Of a stretch of DNA of 64,000 nt, positions 7,811-15,802 are shown in pieces. The stretch's first letter is position 1; each line of letters opens with the position of its first letter. Source of the DNA: CAYMZZ01 sp964395095 (GTDB lineage: Bacteria > Bacteroidota > Bacteroidia > Chitinophagales > Chitinophagaceae); the NCBI GenBank assembly GCA_964395095.1, contig CAYMZZ010000008.1, positions 1 to 64,000 on the forward strand, read 5' to 3'. The notes beneath the pieces were generated by a model that worked only from the letters and a program-made list of their open reading frames with translations, was not told the DNA's origin and did no database searches. Made by a program: the position numbers and the translations under genes.

Positions 7811-10237
7811 ATGCAGAAAACGTTCGCCACACTATTGTTCCTGTTGGGCATGCTTTGTGCCAAAGCCCAGCCTCATCCCGTATTGCGTATTCGCGTGCTC
7901 GACGCTGAAAAGCGCTCGCCACTACACCTGGCCACCGTGCAATTATTTAGTTCAGATTCGGTGTTGCTGCATTCCGTTGTTACCGACAGCAACGGGCTGG
8001 CCCTGTTTACACCCCTGAAAGCGGGCAGCTACCAGCTACAGGTGAGCAGAACCGATTATGAAGCCAGCATTCTCGCGCCCTTGATTTTTGATGGAAAGGA
8101 AACGGGTGAACAAATGATTCTGATGCGTCCCGGGGCGGGCGTTTTGGGCAATGTGCTGGTGCAAAGCCGCAAACCCATGGTGCAGTTCCTACCCGATCGA
8201 ACGGTACTGAATGTGGAAGCGACGATCAGTAATGCCGGCAGCACGGTGCTGGAAGTACTGGAGCGTGCACCGGGAGTAAGTACGGACCGGGATGGAAATA
8301 TCAGCCTCAAAGGCAAGCCCGGTGTACTGATCCTGATTGATGGAAAGCCAACACAATTGGCCGGAATGGATTTACAGAATTTGCTGGCCGGCATGAGTAG
8401 TTCGCAGGTTGAAACGATTGAATTGATCGATAACCCTTCCGCCAAATATGATGCCGCGGGTAATGCAGGCATCATTAATATCCGGACAAAAAAGAATAAA
8501 CAAAGAGGGTTCAATGGCAACCTGAGCCTGGCTTATGGCAGAGGACAGTTGCCCAAGAATAATAATTCGCTTAACCTCAATTTCAGGCAGGGGCGCTTCA
8601 ATTTCTTTCTTGGTTATAGTTCCAATCTGAGTTCTTTCATGATGGACATGGCAGCCTTACGCACCTATTTCAATCCCGATCGCACTGTAGCTTCTTACCT
8701 GGAACAACCATTCTATACCGAGATACGCAGCCGCATGCACCAATTGAATGCAGGATTCGATTTTTATGTCAACAGCAAAACAACAATCGGGCTGGCATTG
8801 AATGGTATGCTGATGCGTCGCAGAAGTATAACCGAATCGAATGCGCTTTGGATGAATCCGCAAAAACTGCCGGATTCCATTATTTATACCAATAGCGTGA
8901 ATACAAACCGACTGGACAGGGCAGGGGCTACGCTAAATCTCAGGCATGTTTTCAACAGTCGCCAGGAGATCAGTATCGACCTGGATTGGCTGGACTATGA
9001 AATAGTGAACCGGCAAATCTTTGAGAACCGAACAGGACAGCCAACCGCCCCCACCGACGATGCCTCGCGCGGGGATATTCCATCATCACTGGCAATTTTT
9101 TCGGGTAAGGTGGATTATACGCAGCAGTTTAAAAACCTGACCTGGGAATCGGGCTGGAAATCATCGCGTGTGGAGACCAATAACCTGGCCGTTTATGAGG
9201 CCAGCCAGGGTGGGCCCTGGGTTCCGGACCTGGGCAAGAGCAACCATTTTCTCTATACAGAAAATATTCATGCCCTTTATACCAATGCCAACTGGAAAAA
9301 GGGTAAATGGAATTTGCAGGCAGGCCTGCGCTATGAATATACAGGTTATCGCGCACGACAATTGGGAAATGCGCAGGTGGGCGACTCATCCTTTAACCGG
9401 AATTATGGCAATCTCTTTCCCTCTATTTTTCTTACCTATGAATTGGACTCGATCAATAGCTTCACGGTACGGGCCGGACGCCGGATTGATCGTCCCGCAT
9501 TTCAGAAGCTAAATCCCTTCACCTTTATCATCAACAAGTATACTTTTCAGCAAGGTAATCCCTATTTTCAGCCACAGTTTACCTGGAACCTGGAGCTGAC
9601 CCACCAGTATAAGCAGGCATTGACTACCACATTCAGTTATAACCTGATCAGGGATTATATTTCACAGGTTTTCTATGAAGACACCAGTACGGGCTTAATC
9701 GTGTACACCGAAGGAAATATTGGGGAGATGCGCAACCTGGGGCTGTCGGTAAGTGCGCAACTTTCACCGGCATCCTGGTGGTCGGTATCCATGCAGGGTA
9801 CCGGCAACCATAAGCGCATAGAAGCGCAACTATGGCGCCGCTATGTGGCTTCTATCTGGCAGGCCAATTTCAGTATCAACAATCAGTTTCGATTTCGCAA
9901 AGGATGGGGCGCAGAGTTGAGTGGTTTCTATATCACCCGCAATCAAAACGATATACAGGAAGTGCTGGAGCCAACCGGTCAGGTATCCATCGGTCTTTCA
10001 AAGCAAATCCTGAAAAATGCCGGCAGCATCCGGCTTTCTTTCCGTGATATTTTCTGGACGCAGAACATGGCCGGTATTACCGACTTTCAGTTTGTGGAAG
10101 AATATTTCCACCTGCAAAGAGATACCCGTGTATTCACCGTGGCCTTTAGCTGGCGATTTGGCAAGGCCATGAAGCAAACCGCACGAAGGAATACAGGTGC
10201 CGCGGGCGACATAATTGAGCGGGTGGGCACGAATTAA
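7811..10237 (+). CDS. TonB-dependent receptor-like outer membrane beta-barrel protein
   Basis: 808-aa outer-membrane protein of the OMP_b-brl_3 / TonB-dependent receptor type. The ATG at 7811 begins a signal peptide (MQKTFATLLFLLGMLCAKAQ); a TTG six codons upstream is not needed. Domains in order: a carboxypeptidase-regulatory-like beta-sandwich (about 25-110), a plug-like domain with GNVLVQSRKP, SNAGSTVLEVLERAPGV and the IELIDNPSAKYDAAGNAGIINI segment (about 115-225), then a long barrel with alternating aromatic strands ending FSWRFGKAMKQ. Such proteins import or export unknown ligands. No SusD partner or extracytoplasmic sigma factor is adjacent, so the ligand cannot be guessed. Its 3' end is sealed by a perfect inverted repeat. 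Confidence 0.85.
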   Translation: MQKTFATLLFLLGMLCAKAQPHPVLRIRVLDAEKRSPLHLATVQLFSSDSVLLHSVVTDSNGLALFTPLKAGSYQLQVSRTDYEASILAPLIFDGKETGEQMILMRPGAGVLGNVLVQSRKPMVQFLPDRTVLNVEATISNAGSTVLEVLERAPGVSTDRDGNISLKGKPGVLILIDGKPTQLAGMDLQNLLAGMSSSQVETIELIDNPSAKYDAAGNAGIINIRTKKNKQRGFNGNLSLAYGRGQLPKNNNSLNLNFRQGRFNFFLGYSSNLSSFMMDMAALRTYFNPDRTVASYLEQPFYTEIRSRMHQLNAGFDFYVNSKTTIGLALNGMLMRRRSITESNALWMNPQKLPDSIIYTNSVNTNRLDRAGATLNLRHVFNSRQEISIDLDWLDYEIVNRQIFENRTGQPTAPTDDASRGDIPSSLAIFSGKVDYTQQFKNLTWESGWKSSRVETNNLAVYEASQGGPWVPDLGKSNHFLYTENIHALYTNANWKKGKWNLQAGLRYEYTGYRARQLGNAQVGDSSFNRNYGNLFPSIFLTYELDSINSFTVRAGRRIDRPAFQKLNPFTFIINKYTFQQGNPYFQPQFTWNLELTHQYKQALTTTFSYNLIRDYISQVFYEDTSTGLIVYTEGNIGEMRNLGLSVSAQLSPASWWSVSMQGTGNHKRIEAQLWRRYVASIWQANFSINNQFRFRKGWGAELSGFYITRNQNDIQEVLEPTGQVSIGLSKQILKNAGSIRLSFRDIFWTQNMAGITDFQFVEEYFHLQRDTRVFTVAFSWRFGKAMKQTARRNTGAAGDIIERVGTN

Positions 10238-10243
10238 TTGGTA

Positions 10244-10309
10244 GATTTGTGAATTTGGGAATTTGAAAATAATAGTCAACAAATGCACAAATTCCCAAAT
10301 TCACAAATC
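10244..10309. repeat. Perfect 22-bp inverted repeat made of N-type words (element 3)
   Basis: Arms 10244-10265 and 10288-10309 are exact reverse complements; each is built from the 8-base words GTGAATTT/GGGAATTT, and the loop is 22 nt. The right arm covers part of the stop codon of the minus-strand gene. It sits between converging genes and should work as a bidirectional terminator or RNA 3' end. Confidence 0.85.
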
Positions 10310-10910
10310 ATTTCTTCAGCAGTTCCACCAATGCCTCAAAATCCCATCTTCCATTCAACTTTCTTAGCCATCTTTTGGGCTTCGTGTCTTCGGGCAGGCC
10401 CAGGAAGCGCATCAATTCTTTTTTGGTATGGAGGCGGAGGATTGAGCTGTCACTATGCCGAAAAATATACGGCGAATACTCCAGCTCCATCCCGATTAAT
10501 TCCGTGCGGCCATAGAGGGTAAAGTCATTATTCCGGAAAATATACTGGTAGAAAATATTCTCTTTTTTTACGGATTGGTCACGCCAGTATCGCTCAGCGT
10601 CAACCCGATAATTAATGGGAAAGGAATGAAAGGTTCCCCATACCTGATTGCGTGGCCGCACTCCAATCCGGAATCCCTTTACCTGGTCAGGACTCAGTAT
10701 GCGAACGGAATCGGATCGAAACTCGACTACTACATATTCAAACAGGTTTTCCGCATGAATGCCGAGTGAACGGGGATTAATTTTTTCCTTGCGGGTATTC
10801 GTGATGATGCGGCATTCCACCGTATCGCCATTGAGCAAGTGGAGCTGATCCTGCGCCAACAAACTGTTTGCGCAGAGAAAAACATAAAGATTAAGGATGG
10901 ACCGGATCAT
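10308..10910 (-). CDS. Secreted protein of unknown function, paralogue B
   Basis: 200 aa with an N-terminal signal peptide (MIRSILNLYVFLCANSLLAQ). I do not recognise the family. It is clearly related to the upstream gene product: both start MIR, have a signal peptide, then LNGDTVECRI or PNGDSLEVRF, a middle section with DSVRIL / DSMRIL, then RHSDSSIL / RHSDSTIF and a basic C-terminal helix. The start codon lies inside the 3' end of the upstream paralogue (20-bp overlap), so translation is probably coupled. Likely a periplasmic or surface protein. Confidence 0.7.
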   Translation of the reverse strand: MIRSILNLYVFLCANSLLAQDQLHLLNGDTVECRIITNTRKEKINPRSLGIHAENLFEYVVVEFRSDSVRILSPDQVKGFRIGVRPRNQVWGTFHSFPINYRVDAERYWRDQSVKKENIFYQYIFRNNDFTLYGRTELIGMELEYSPYIFRHSDSSILRLHTKKELMRFLGLPEDTKPKRWLRKLNGRWDFEALVELLKK

Positions 10911-11550
10911 GCTTTAAAAGATGGGTTGGCTCTGGTGCTTTATTGCTGCTGTATTGTTGTATCAGTTTTACAACTCCCTTCCAGTCTCTTATATTTTTGA
11001 GGAGCTTACGCGCAGACTTTTGTTCCGCCTTTGGAATGCGTAGCGCTTTATTAATTTGTCTTTTGTTGTACATCTCGAAAATGGTACTGTCGCTATGCCG
11101 CAATACATAGAGAAAGAATTGGACGTTGGGACCATCATGTGATCGGCGATCGAGCAGGGTATAGTCTGCATTGCGATAGGCCAGGCGGTATAGACCGTGG
11201 CTATTGTCGGTAAAGTGCGGGTTCCCAGGAGATGGAGGGAACAATCTCATCCGATGGGGAAGCGAGAGGTAATATCCCGGCAGCAGGTAGCGGCTTGATT
11301 GCCGTACCCGAATGGCAGCGACCTCGCGCGGAAATAGAATCCGCATGGAATCTTTGTTGAAATGCGTAATCAGGAATTCGAATCCATGTGTTGCCGGCTC
11401 GCCGTAGCGGTGGGTTTTGAATGCTTCCTTTTTGGGGTTGGTAGAAAATCTCACTTCCAGGGAATCCCCATTCGGGAAGTAGACAATGTCCTGCGCCTGG
11501 CAGCTACCCATCCAGCAAAGCATTACTAGCAGCAAACTGGTACGTATCAT
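10891..11550 (-). CDS. Secreted protein of unknown function, paralogue A
   Basis: 219 aa with a signal peptide (MIRTSLLLVMLCWMGSCQAQ). A cysteine at about 17 (GSCQAQ) could be a lipobox, but the context is imperfect. It shares the layout of the overlapping downstream gene: NGDS.EVR near the N-terminus, DSMRILFPREV in the middle, RHSDSTIFEMYNK before the basic C-terminus. The pair looks like a local tandem duplication that has diverged. Function unknown. Confidence 0.7.
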   Translation of the reverse strand: MIRTSLLLVMLCWMGSCQAQDIVYFPNGDSLEVRFSTNPKKEAFKTHRYGEPATHGFEFLITHFNKDSMRILFPREVAAIRVRQSSRYLLPGYYLSLPHRMRLFPPSPGNPHFTDNSHGLYRLAYRNADYTLLDRRSHDGPNVQFFLYVLRHSDSTIFEMYNKRQINKALRIPKAEQKSARKLLKNIRDWKGVVKLIQQYSSNKAPEPTHLLKHDPVHP

Positions 11551-11606
11551 ACCACAATACTATTCCCGATAGCCCAAAAAATCTATCCCGTGTAGCGGGT
11601 ATATTT

Positions 11607-11630
11607 TTACAATCGCCCTGGCGATTGTAA
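11607..11630. repeat. 11-bp perfect inverted repeat upstream of the secreted pair
   Basis: TTACAATCGCC and GGCGATTGTAA separated by CT. With only two bases between the arms it is more like a protein-binding palindrome than a transcript hairpin. It lies 57 bp upstream of the paralogue A start codon on the minus strand. Confidence 0.5.
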
Positions 11631-11654
11631 GTTGAGGTGAGCAGGTTGAGCGAC

Positions 11655-11800
11655 TCTGAAAATCTGCGGGAAACGATTCAGCGCCTCCATCATCTTCAAA
11701 GCACAGGAGAGTCTTCCGCAGATTGGCGCAGATAAGCTTTCCGAAAATTCATATCCTTAACCCAGCACTTTAAACCCTAAACCTTAAACCTTAAACCCTT
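11655..11800. repeat. TCTGCG element plus TTTAAGG-type array (element 4)
   Basis: Forward TCTGAAAATCTGCGGGAAA (11655-11673), a ~40-nt centre containing CATCTTCAAAGCACA, reverse CTTCCGCAGATTGGCGCAGA (11713-11733), then an AAACCTT/AAACCCT 7-mer array (11770-11800). The centre shares CATCTTCAAAGCACA with the copy at 28265, so the two copies are related outside the arms too. Confidence 0.75.
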
Positions 11801-11809
11801 TCCCCCGCC

Positions 11810-13069
11810 TCAGTTTTCCAGTCTGAAATGGCTATTTCCAAAATCAATAACCACTCTTTTGTACTGCCGCAAGAGATCCTGGCCAATATTGCCATAGAGC
11901 TTATCGCTGCTCACATGATGGTTTTCGGTGTCTATATCAGGATTGATCAGTTTTATGGTTTCACCATTTATTTTCATTTCAAGGCTGGGTACTTCCAGCA
12001 CCCGCCGGGTGGTGGCGCCACCCGCACTGGCATTGGTGGCCTGAATGTATTTACCTACCTGTAGCAGCGACACGCTGTCCAGTTCAAATAGCGGTTTGCT
12101 GAAACTGGAGGTATTGGCGCCGGTATCAAAATTGAAAGGCAGTAGTTTGCCTTTATATTCGAGCATCAGGATGGGCCGAAGGGTTTCAATAAAAAAATTG
12201 GGAACCAGGGTGGGGTCATCCTGCCGATGTTTTTCCAGTACCAGTTGTTTGGATTCAATATGTATACGACCCAGTCCCTTGGCAATAGGAAATCCGATGA
12301 TGCCGTTGATCTTGTATGCACCATTGGCAAAAGTGAAGGCCTCATCGCTGAAAACAAGAAAGGGTTCATTATAGATTTTTACCTGGCCGAACTGTAATTC
12401 CGGCGCGATGCCAATGCGTACGGGGTTGTAGATATTGTTGAACCCTGCAACGTATATCCCCGAATCAGGAAGGATTTTTAAACCCAGCTTTTTCGCATGG
12501 CTTTCCGTGATGCTGCTGAGCCCCGCGCCGGTATCGAATACAAATGCGCTTTCGGTTTCATTGGCTAAAACCTTCAGGTTGATCAACCCCGCAATATCGC
12601 GGGTAAAGGGAATGGTATCTACCTGGGGTTGCTCAATTTTTTGTACCGGCTCCTTCTCCAGTGCCTGCCAGATTAGGTTGGCGTAGCGAATGCCTTTTTC
12701 TTCATCGTCCTTGTACTCCGATTTGAATTTACGCAACAGGTAGGTTCCGGTTGCTGCCGCCTCGCGAAAGCGAAAACTCCGAACATAATTATCGTGCTCA
12801 AGATTATAATAAGGAAAAGCCATATCCTTCGGCGGCTTTTTCTTTCTTCCCAAATATGTGCGCAGCCAGTATAAGGAGGAGTCGGGCTTGTTCACCGCAT
12901 TGGCATAAGCCGCTTTGAAAAAATAGTAATTTGGGTGTGCCGGATCCTGGTTCATCTGCTGAAGCGCAGGAAATTGCTTGGCTTCATAGAGCTGATAAAG
13001 GGTATCCTTCTGCCGGGCGCCGGCAGCGAGAGAAAGAAAGATGAAGAGGAAAGGTATTGGGAAACGCAT
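11810..13069 (-). CDS. Secreted retropepsin-like aspartic protease with two DTGA sites
   Basis: 419 aa. A signal peptide (MRFPIPFLFIFLSLAAGA) is followed by a helical, TPR-like region (about 25-140) and two successive retropepsin-like domains. Each has a hydrophobic-hydrophobic-DTGA active-site motif: FVFDTGAGLSS at 177-187 and FNFDTGANTSS at 313-323, and each is followed by a Gly-rich flap/IIG-type segment (NGIIGFPIAKG; YGNIGQDLL). Retropepsins act as dimers of one-site subunits, so two sites in one chain could form an intramolecular active site, as in pepsin. Expected in the periplasm or at the surface. Upstream DNA is an 8-mer word array. Confidence 0.8.
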   Translation of the reverse strand: MRFPIPFLFIFLSLAAGARQKDTLYQLYEAKQFPALQQMNQDPAHPNYYFFKAAYANAVNKPDSSLYWLRTYLGRKKKPPKDMAFPYYNLEHDNYVRSFRFREAAATGTYLLRKFKSEYKDDEEKGIRYANLIWQALEKEPVQKIEQPQVDTIPFTRDIAGLINLKVLANETESAFVFDTGAGLSSITESHAKKLGLKILPDSGIYVAGFNNIYNPVRIGIAPELQFGQVKIYNEPFLVFSDEAFTFANGAYKINGIIGFPIAKGLGRIHIESKQLVLEKHRQDDPTLVPNFFIETLRPILMLEYKGKLLPFNFDTGANTSSFSKPLFELDSVSLLQVGKYIQATNASAGGATTRRVLEVPSLEMKINGETIKLINPDIDTENHHVSSDKLYGNIGQDLLRQYKRVVIDFGNSHFRLEN

Positions 13070-13074
13070 GTATG

Positions 13075-13259
13075 TTGATTTGTTGATTTGTTTATTTGTT
13101 GATTTGTTGATTTGTTGATTTGTTTAAGGTTTAAGGTTTAGGGTTTAAGGTTTAATGTTTAAACCCTTTTAACTACCAAAGCTCCCTACTTACTACTTAC
13201 AACTTACAACTTACAACTAAAAAAACGTACTACGTACAACGTAAAACGTAATACATACA
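13075..13259. repeat. Composite word-array element 5 (divergent gap)
   Basis: Five word families in a row: TTGATTTG 8-mers (13075-13123), TTTAAGG/TTTAGGG 7-mers (13123-13165), reverse AGTAGGG and TAAGTTN families (CTCCCTACTTACTACTTAC, then AACTTAC repeats, 13182-13219), and reverse TACGTTN words (13225-13259). Left half is all forward type, right half all reverse type, though the families do not match each other across the centre. Confidence 0.8.
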
Positions 13260-13429
13260 ACCCCTTCTGCTTCCGGTGACCAGCATTATCGGTTGGGTTG
13301 ATGAAAACGACATACGCTAAAATAGGTCTTAAGTGCCTTTGAAGGGATACCGCGAAGTTAATTTTCTGTTTAACCGGATTCGGGGATACGCATTCAAAAG
13401 AAAGTAGCTAACTTCGCTGCCCTTTTTTT

Positions 13430-14824
13430 ATGAGCACCCTCCGCACAGAAGCAGGCAAAACCTTAAAGCTGGCAACCCCCATCATTATCGGTGAGTTGGC
13501 CCAGATGGCCCTGCATATCATCGATACGGCCATGGTGGGTGCCATCAGCTACAAACAACTGGCGGCCGCCGCGCTGGTGATGAATACGATCAATATCCCC
13601 TTTGTTTTGGGGATCGGAATGACCATATCCGTGTCGCAAATGGTATCGATGGCCCATGGACGCGGCAGCGACCGGCAGGTTTCACACTATTTCTACAATG
13701 GTTTCCTGCTTTGCGCCCTTACCGCAATTGCCATATCGCTGACGCTGGTTTTTGGTCGTGGCATACTACAGCACATGGGCCAGGATCCGGAAGTGGTGGC
13801 TTTTGCCATGCCTTTCATGGAGTTGATGGGTTTATCGATTATTCCCATGTTGCTGTTTATGACATTGAAACAGTTTACCGACGGGCTGGAGTATACCCGC
13901 ACGGCCATGCTGCTTTCGCTCTGTGCCATGCCCCTCAATATATTTCTCAACTACCTGCTCATCTATGGCAACTGGGGATTTCCCCGGCTCGAATTGCTGG
14001 GTGCAGGCTGGTCAACCTTGATTACGCGAACGCTGATCTTTGTGGTACTGGCCTGGATCATTCTCCGTCACCGAACATTCCGGCCCTATGTGCTGGCCCG
14101 GCATACGGAATGGCGTTTACGCGGCAAGACGCTGAAGGAACTCCTGCACATTGGCGTACCCAGCAGTTTACAGATAGGTATGGAGGCGGGGGCTTTCGCG
14201 GTATCGGGCATCATCATTGGCACCATCAGCGCGGTGGCCCAGGCCGCTCACCAGATCGCGCTTAGCTGCGCCGCCTTTACTTTCATGGTGAGTATGGGTT
14301 TGGCGCAGGCGGGCTCCATACGGGTGAGTAATGGATTTGGCCGTGGCGACTGGCCCCTTATTTCAAGAATTGGAAAAAGTACCTTGATCACGGCCCTCCT
14401 TTATGGGATATTTTGCGCAATCATTTTCACTGTATTCCGACACCAGTTACCCGGTCTTTTCAATAAAAATGCGGAGGTCATGGGATTGGCGGCCCTGCTC
14501 CTGCTTTTTGCCGCTCTTTTCCAGATATCGGATGCCACCCAGGCGATAGGGGCGGGTTTGTTGCGGGGTATCAAGGATGTGCGCACCCCCACGATCCTGA
14601 TCGCTATTGCTTATTGGGTATTGGGTTTGCCACTTGGTTACCTGTTGGCATTTGGAGCAGGTATGGGGCCGGCCGGAATGTGGATCGGTCTTATTTCCGG
14701 CCTTACCTTCGCTTCCGCTTTCCTTATTCAGCGTTTTCTGCGCAAAACCCGGCTTCAGTTGCAAGGAAGTGATAACAAGGGGCTTGAAACGGAAATAGCC
14801 GTGGAAGAGGGTAGGGTCAGCTAG
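13430..14824 (+). CDS. MATE family efflux transporter
   Basis: 464-aa cation-antiporting multidrug/metabolite exporter of the inner membrane. It has twelve predicted hydrophobic segments in two related halves, starting with KLATPIIIGELAQMALHIIDTAMVG, the usual MATE N-terminus. The length is normal for NorM-type members. The ATG at 13430 follows TAACTTCG (a degenerate promoter box) and a T-run. A short basic tail follows the last helix. Substrate unknown. Confidence 0.9.
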   Translation: MSTLRTEAGKTLKLATPIIIGELAQMALHIIDTAMVGAISYKQLAAAALVMNTINIPFVLGIGMTISVSQMVSMAHGRGSDRQVSHYFYNGFLLCALTAIAISLTLVFGRGILQHMGQDPEVVAFAMPFMELMGLSIIPMLLFMTLKQFTDGLEYTRTAMLLSLCAMPLNIFLNYLLIYGNWGFPRLELLGAGWSTLITRTLIFVVLAWIILRHRTFRPYVLARHTEWRLRGKTLKELLHIGVPSSLQIGMEAGAFAVSGIIIGTISAVAQAAHQIALSCAAFTFMVSMGLAQAGSIRVSNGFGRGDWPLISRIGKSTLITALLYGIFCAIIFTVFRHQLPGLFNKNAEVMGLAALLLLFAALFQISDATQAIGAGLLRGIKDVRTPTILIAIAYWVLGLPLGYLLAFGAGMGPAGMWIGLISGLTFASAFLIQRFLRKTRLQLQGSDNKGLETEIAVEEGRVS

Positions 14825-14882
14825 CCAAAACCCGGTTATCCACCCACGGGCATAATTTTTTTGGAGAAAATGTGAATTCAAT

Positions 14883-14896
14883 AGGCCAATTGGCCT
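14883..14896. promoter_or_regulatory. 14-bp perfect palindrome in the rpmB promoter
   Basis: AGGCCAATTGGCCT, a perfect palindrome ending 8 bp before the -7 box of rpmB, so it overlaps the region RNA polymerase would contact. Could be an operator for a dimeric regulator. No factor is identified. Confidence 0.45.
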
Positions 14897-14904
14897 TATT
14901 TCCT

Positions 14905-14912
14905 TACCTTTG
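14905..14912 (+). promoter_or_regulatory. -7 promoter box of rpmB operon
   Basis: TACCTTTG, exact TAnnTTTG match, 23 bp before the rpmB ATG. Confidence 0.65.
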
Positions 14913-14935
14913 CCGTCCAAAATTTTCTATCAATC

Positions 14936-15172
14936 ATGGCCAGAGTTTGTCAGGTAACAGGTAAAACACCGATTGGAGGCAACAAAGTGTCGCACTCCAA
15001 TATCAAGACCAAGCGTCGCTTTCTGCCCAATCTGCAGGTGAAGAAGTTTTACCTGGCTGAAGAAGACAAGTGGATTACGCTGAAGCTGAGTACCGATGCA
15101 ATTCGCACGATCAATAAGCGCGGACTGTACAGCGTAGTGAAAGAAATGCGTGCGCGCGGCGAAAAGATCTGA
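14936..15172 (+). CDS. rpmB: 50S ribosomal protein L28
   Basis: 78 aa. The N-terminus MARVCQVTGKTPIGGNKVSHS and the following NIKTKRRFLPNLQ are diagnostic for L28. It is a large-subunit protein near the exit region of the ribosome. First gene of the L28 - L33 - DUF4295 cluster that is conserved in Bacteroidota; a strong promoter box and a palindrome lie just upstream. Confidence 0.97.
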   Translation: MARVCQVTGKTPIGGNKVSHSNIKTKRRFLPNLQVKKFYLAEEDKWITLKLSTDAIRTINKRGLYSVVKEMRARGEKI

Positions 15173-15211
15173 ATCCACGAACCGATTAACAATATTTCAA
15201 TAGCATAACGT

Positions 15212-15394
15212 ATGGCAAAGAAAGGTAACCGTGTACAAGTGATCCTGGAATGCACCGAGCATAAGACCAGTGGTCAGCCCGGCACCAGCCGCTACATCAC
15301 GGTAAAAAACAAGAAGAACAACCCTGAGCGTCTTGAGTTGAAAAAATTCAACCCGATCCTCAAGAAGGTGACTGTTCATAAAGAAATCAAGTAA
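15212..15394 (+). CDS. rpmG: 50S ribosomal protein L33
   Basis: 60 aa, MAKKGNRVQVILECTEHK, then TSRYITVKNKKNNPERLELKK, the classical L33 pattern. Only one cysteine (in LECTEH) is present, so this is the zinc-free type lacking the CxxC pairs. It starts 39 bp after rpmB and precedes the DUF4295 gene by 20 bp. Confidence 0.97.
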   Translation: MAKKGNRVQVILECTEHKTSGQPGTSRYITVKNKKNNPERLELKKFNPILKKVTVHKEIK

Positions 15395-15414
15395 TTTTAT
15401 AATTCATTCGCATC

Positions 15415-15588
15415 ATGGCAAAAGCAGCAAAAACGGCGATCAAGAGCAAGGACGCGAAAGCGGCCGCTGAAGCAAAGAACTGGACCAAAGTGATCAAGGC
15501 GGTTCGCAGCCCCAAAACCGGCGCCTATACCTTCAAGGAGGCGATCGTGCATAAAGACAAGATCAAGGATTTCCTGGCGCAGAAATAA
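15415..15588 (+). CDS. DUF4295 family small basic protein
   Basis: 57-aa Lys/Ala-rich protein beginning MAKAAKTAIKSKD and ending KDKIKDFLAQK. This small protein is found directly after L33 in Bacteroidota and is annotated as DUF4295; its function is not established, though position and charge suggest a ribosome-associated role. It starts 20 bp after rpmG and is followed by an operon terminator. Confidence 0.9.
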   Translation: MAKAAKTAIKSKDAKAAAEAKNWTKVIKAVRSPKTGAYTFKEAIVHKDKIKDFLAQK

Positions 15589-15620
15589 GCCGGTACTTCC
15601 CAATAATTGCTATAACCAAG

Positions 15621-15646
15621 AGCTGTTCGCCATCCGAACGGCTTTT
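15621..15646 (+). terminator. Rho-independent terminator of the rpmB-rpmG operon
   Basis: Stem AGCTGTTCG / CGAACGGCT (one G-T pair), 5-nt loop CCATC, followed by TTTTG. It lies 32 bp after the DUF4295 stop codon and separates the ribosomal genes from ftsY. Confidence 0.7.
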
Positions 15647-15674
15647 GTTGCTTTATTGATCTGGCGTTGCGTGG

Positions 15675-15799
15675 GGAATCGTGAATCGTGAGGCGTGAAT
15701 CGTGAGGCGTGAGGAATCCTGAGGCGTGAATATTGTGACGCATTTATCACCAGAGATATATCGTAAAACTTACCACTTAAAACTTACAACTTACAACTT
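15675..15799. repeat. Word-array element 6 (GTGARNC forward, TAAGTTN reverse)
   Basis: 7-mer array GTGAATC/GTGAGGC (15675-15731) on the left and reverse-orientation TAAGTTN words (AACTTAC, 15765-15799) on the right, ending 3 bp before the ftsY start codon. Confidence 0.75.
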
Positions 15800-15802
15800 C
15801 CC

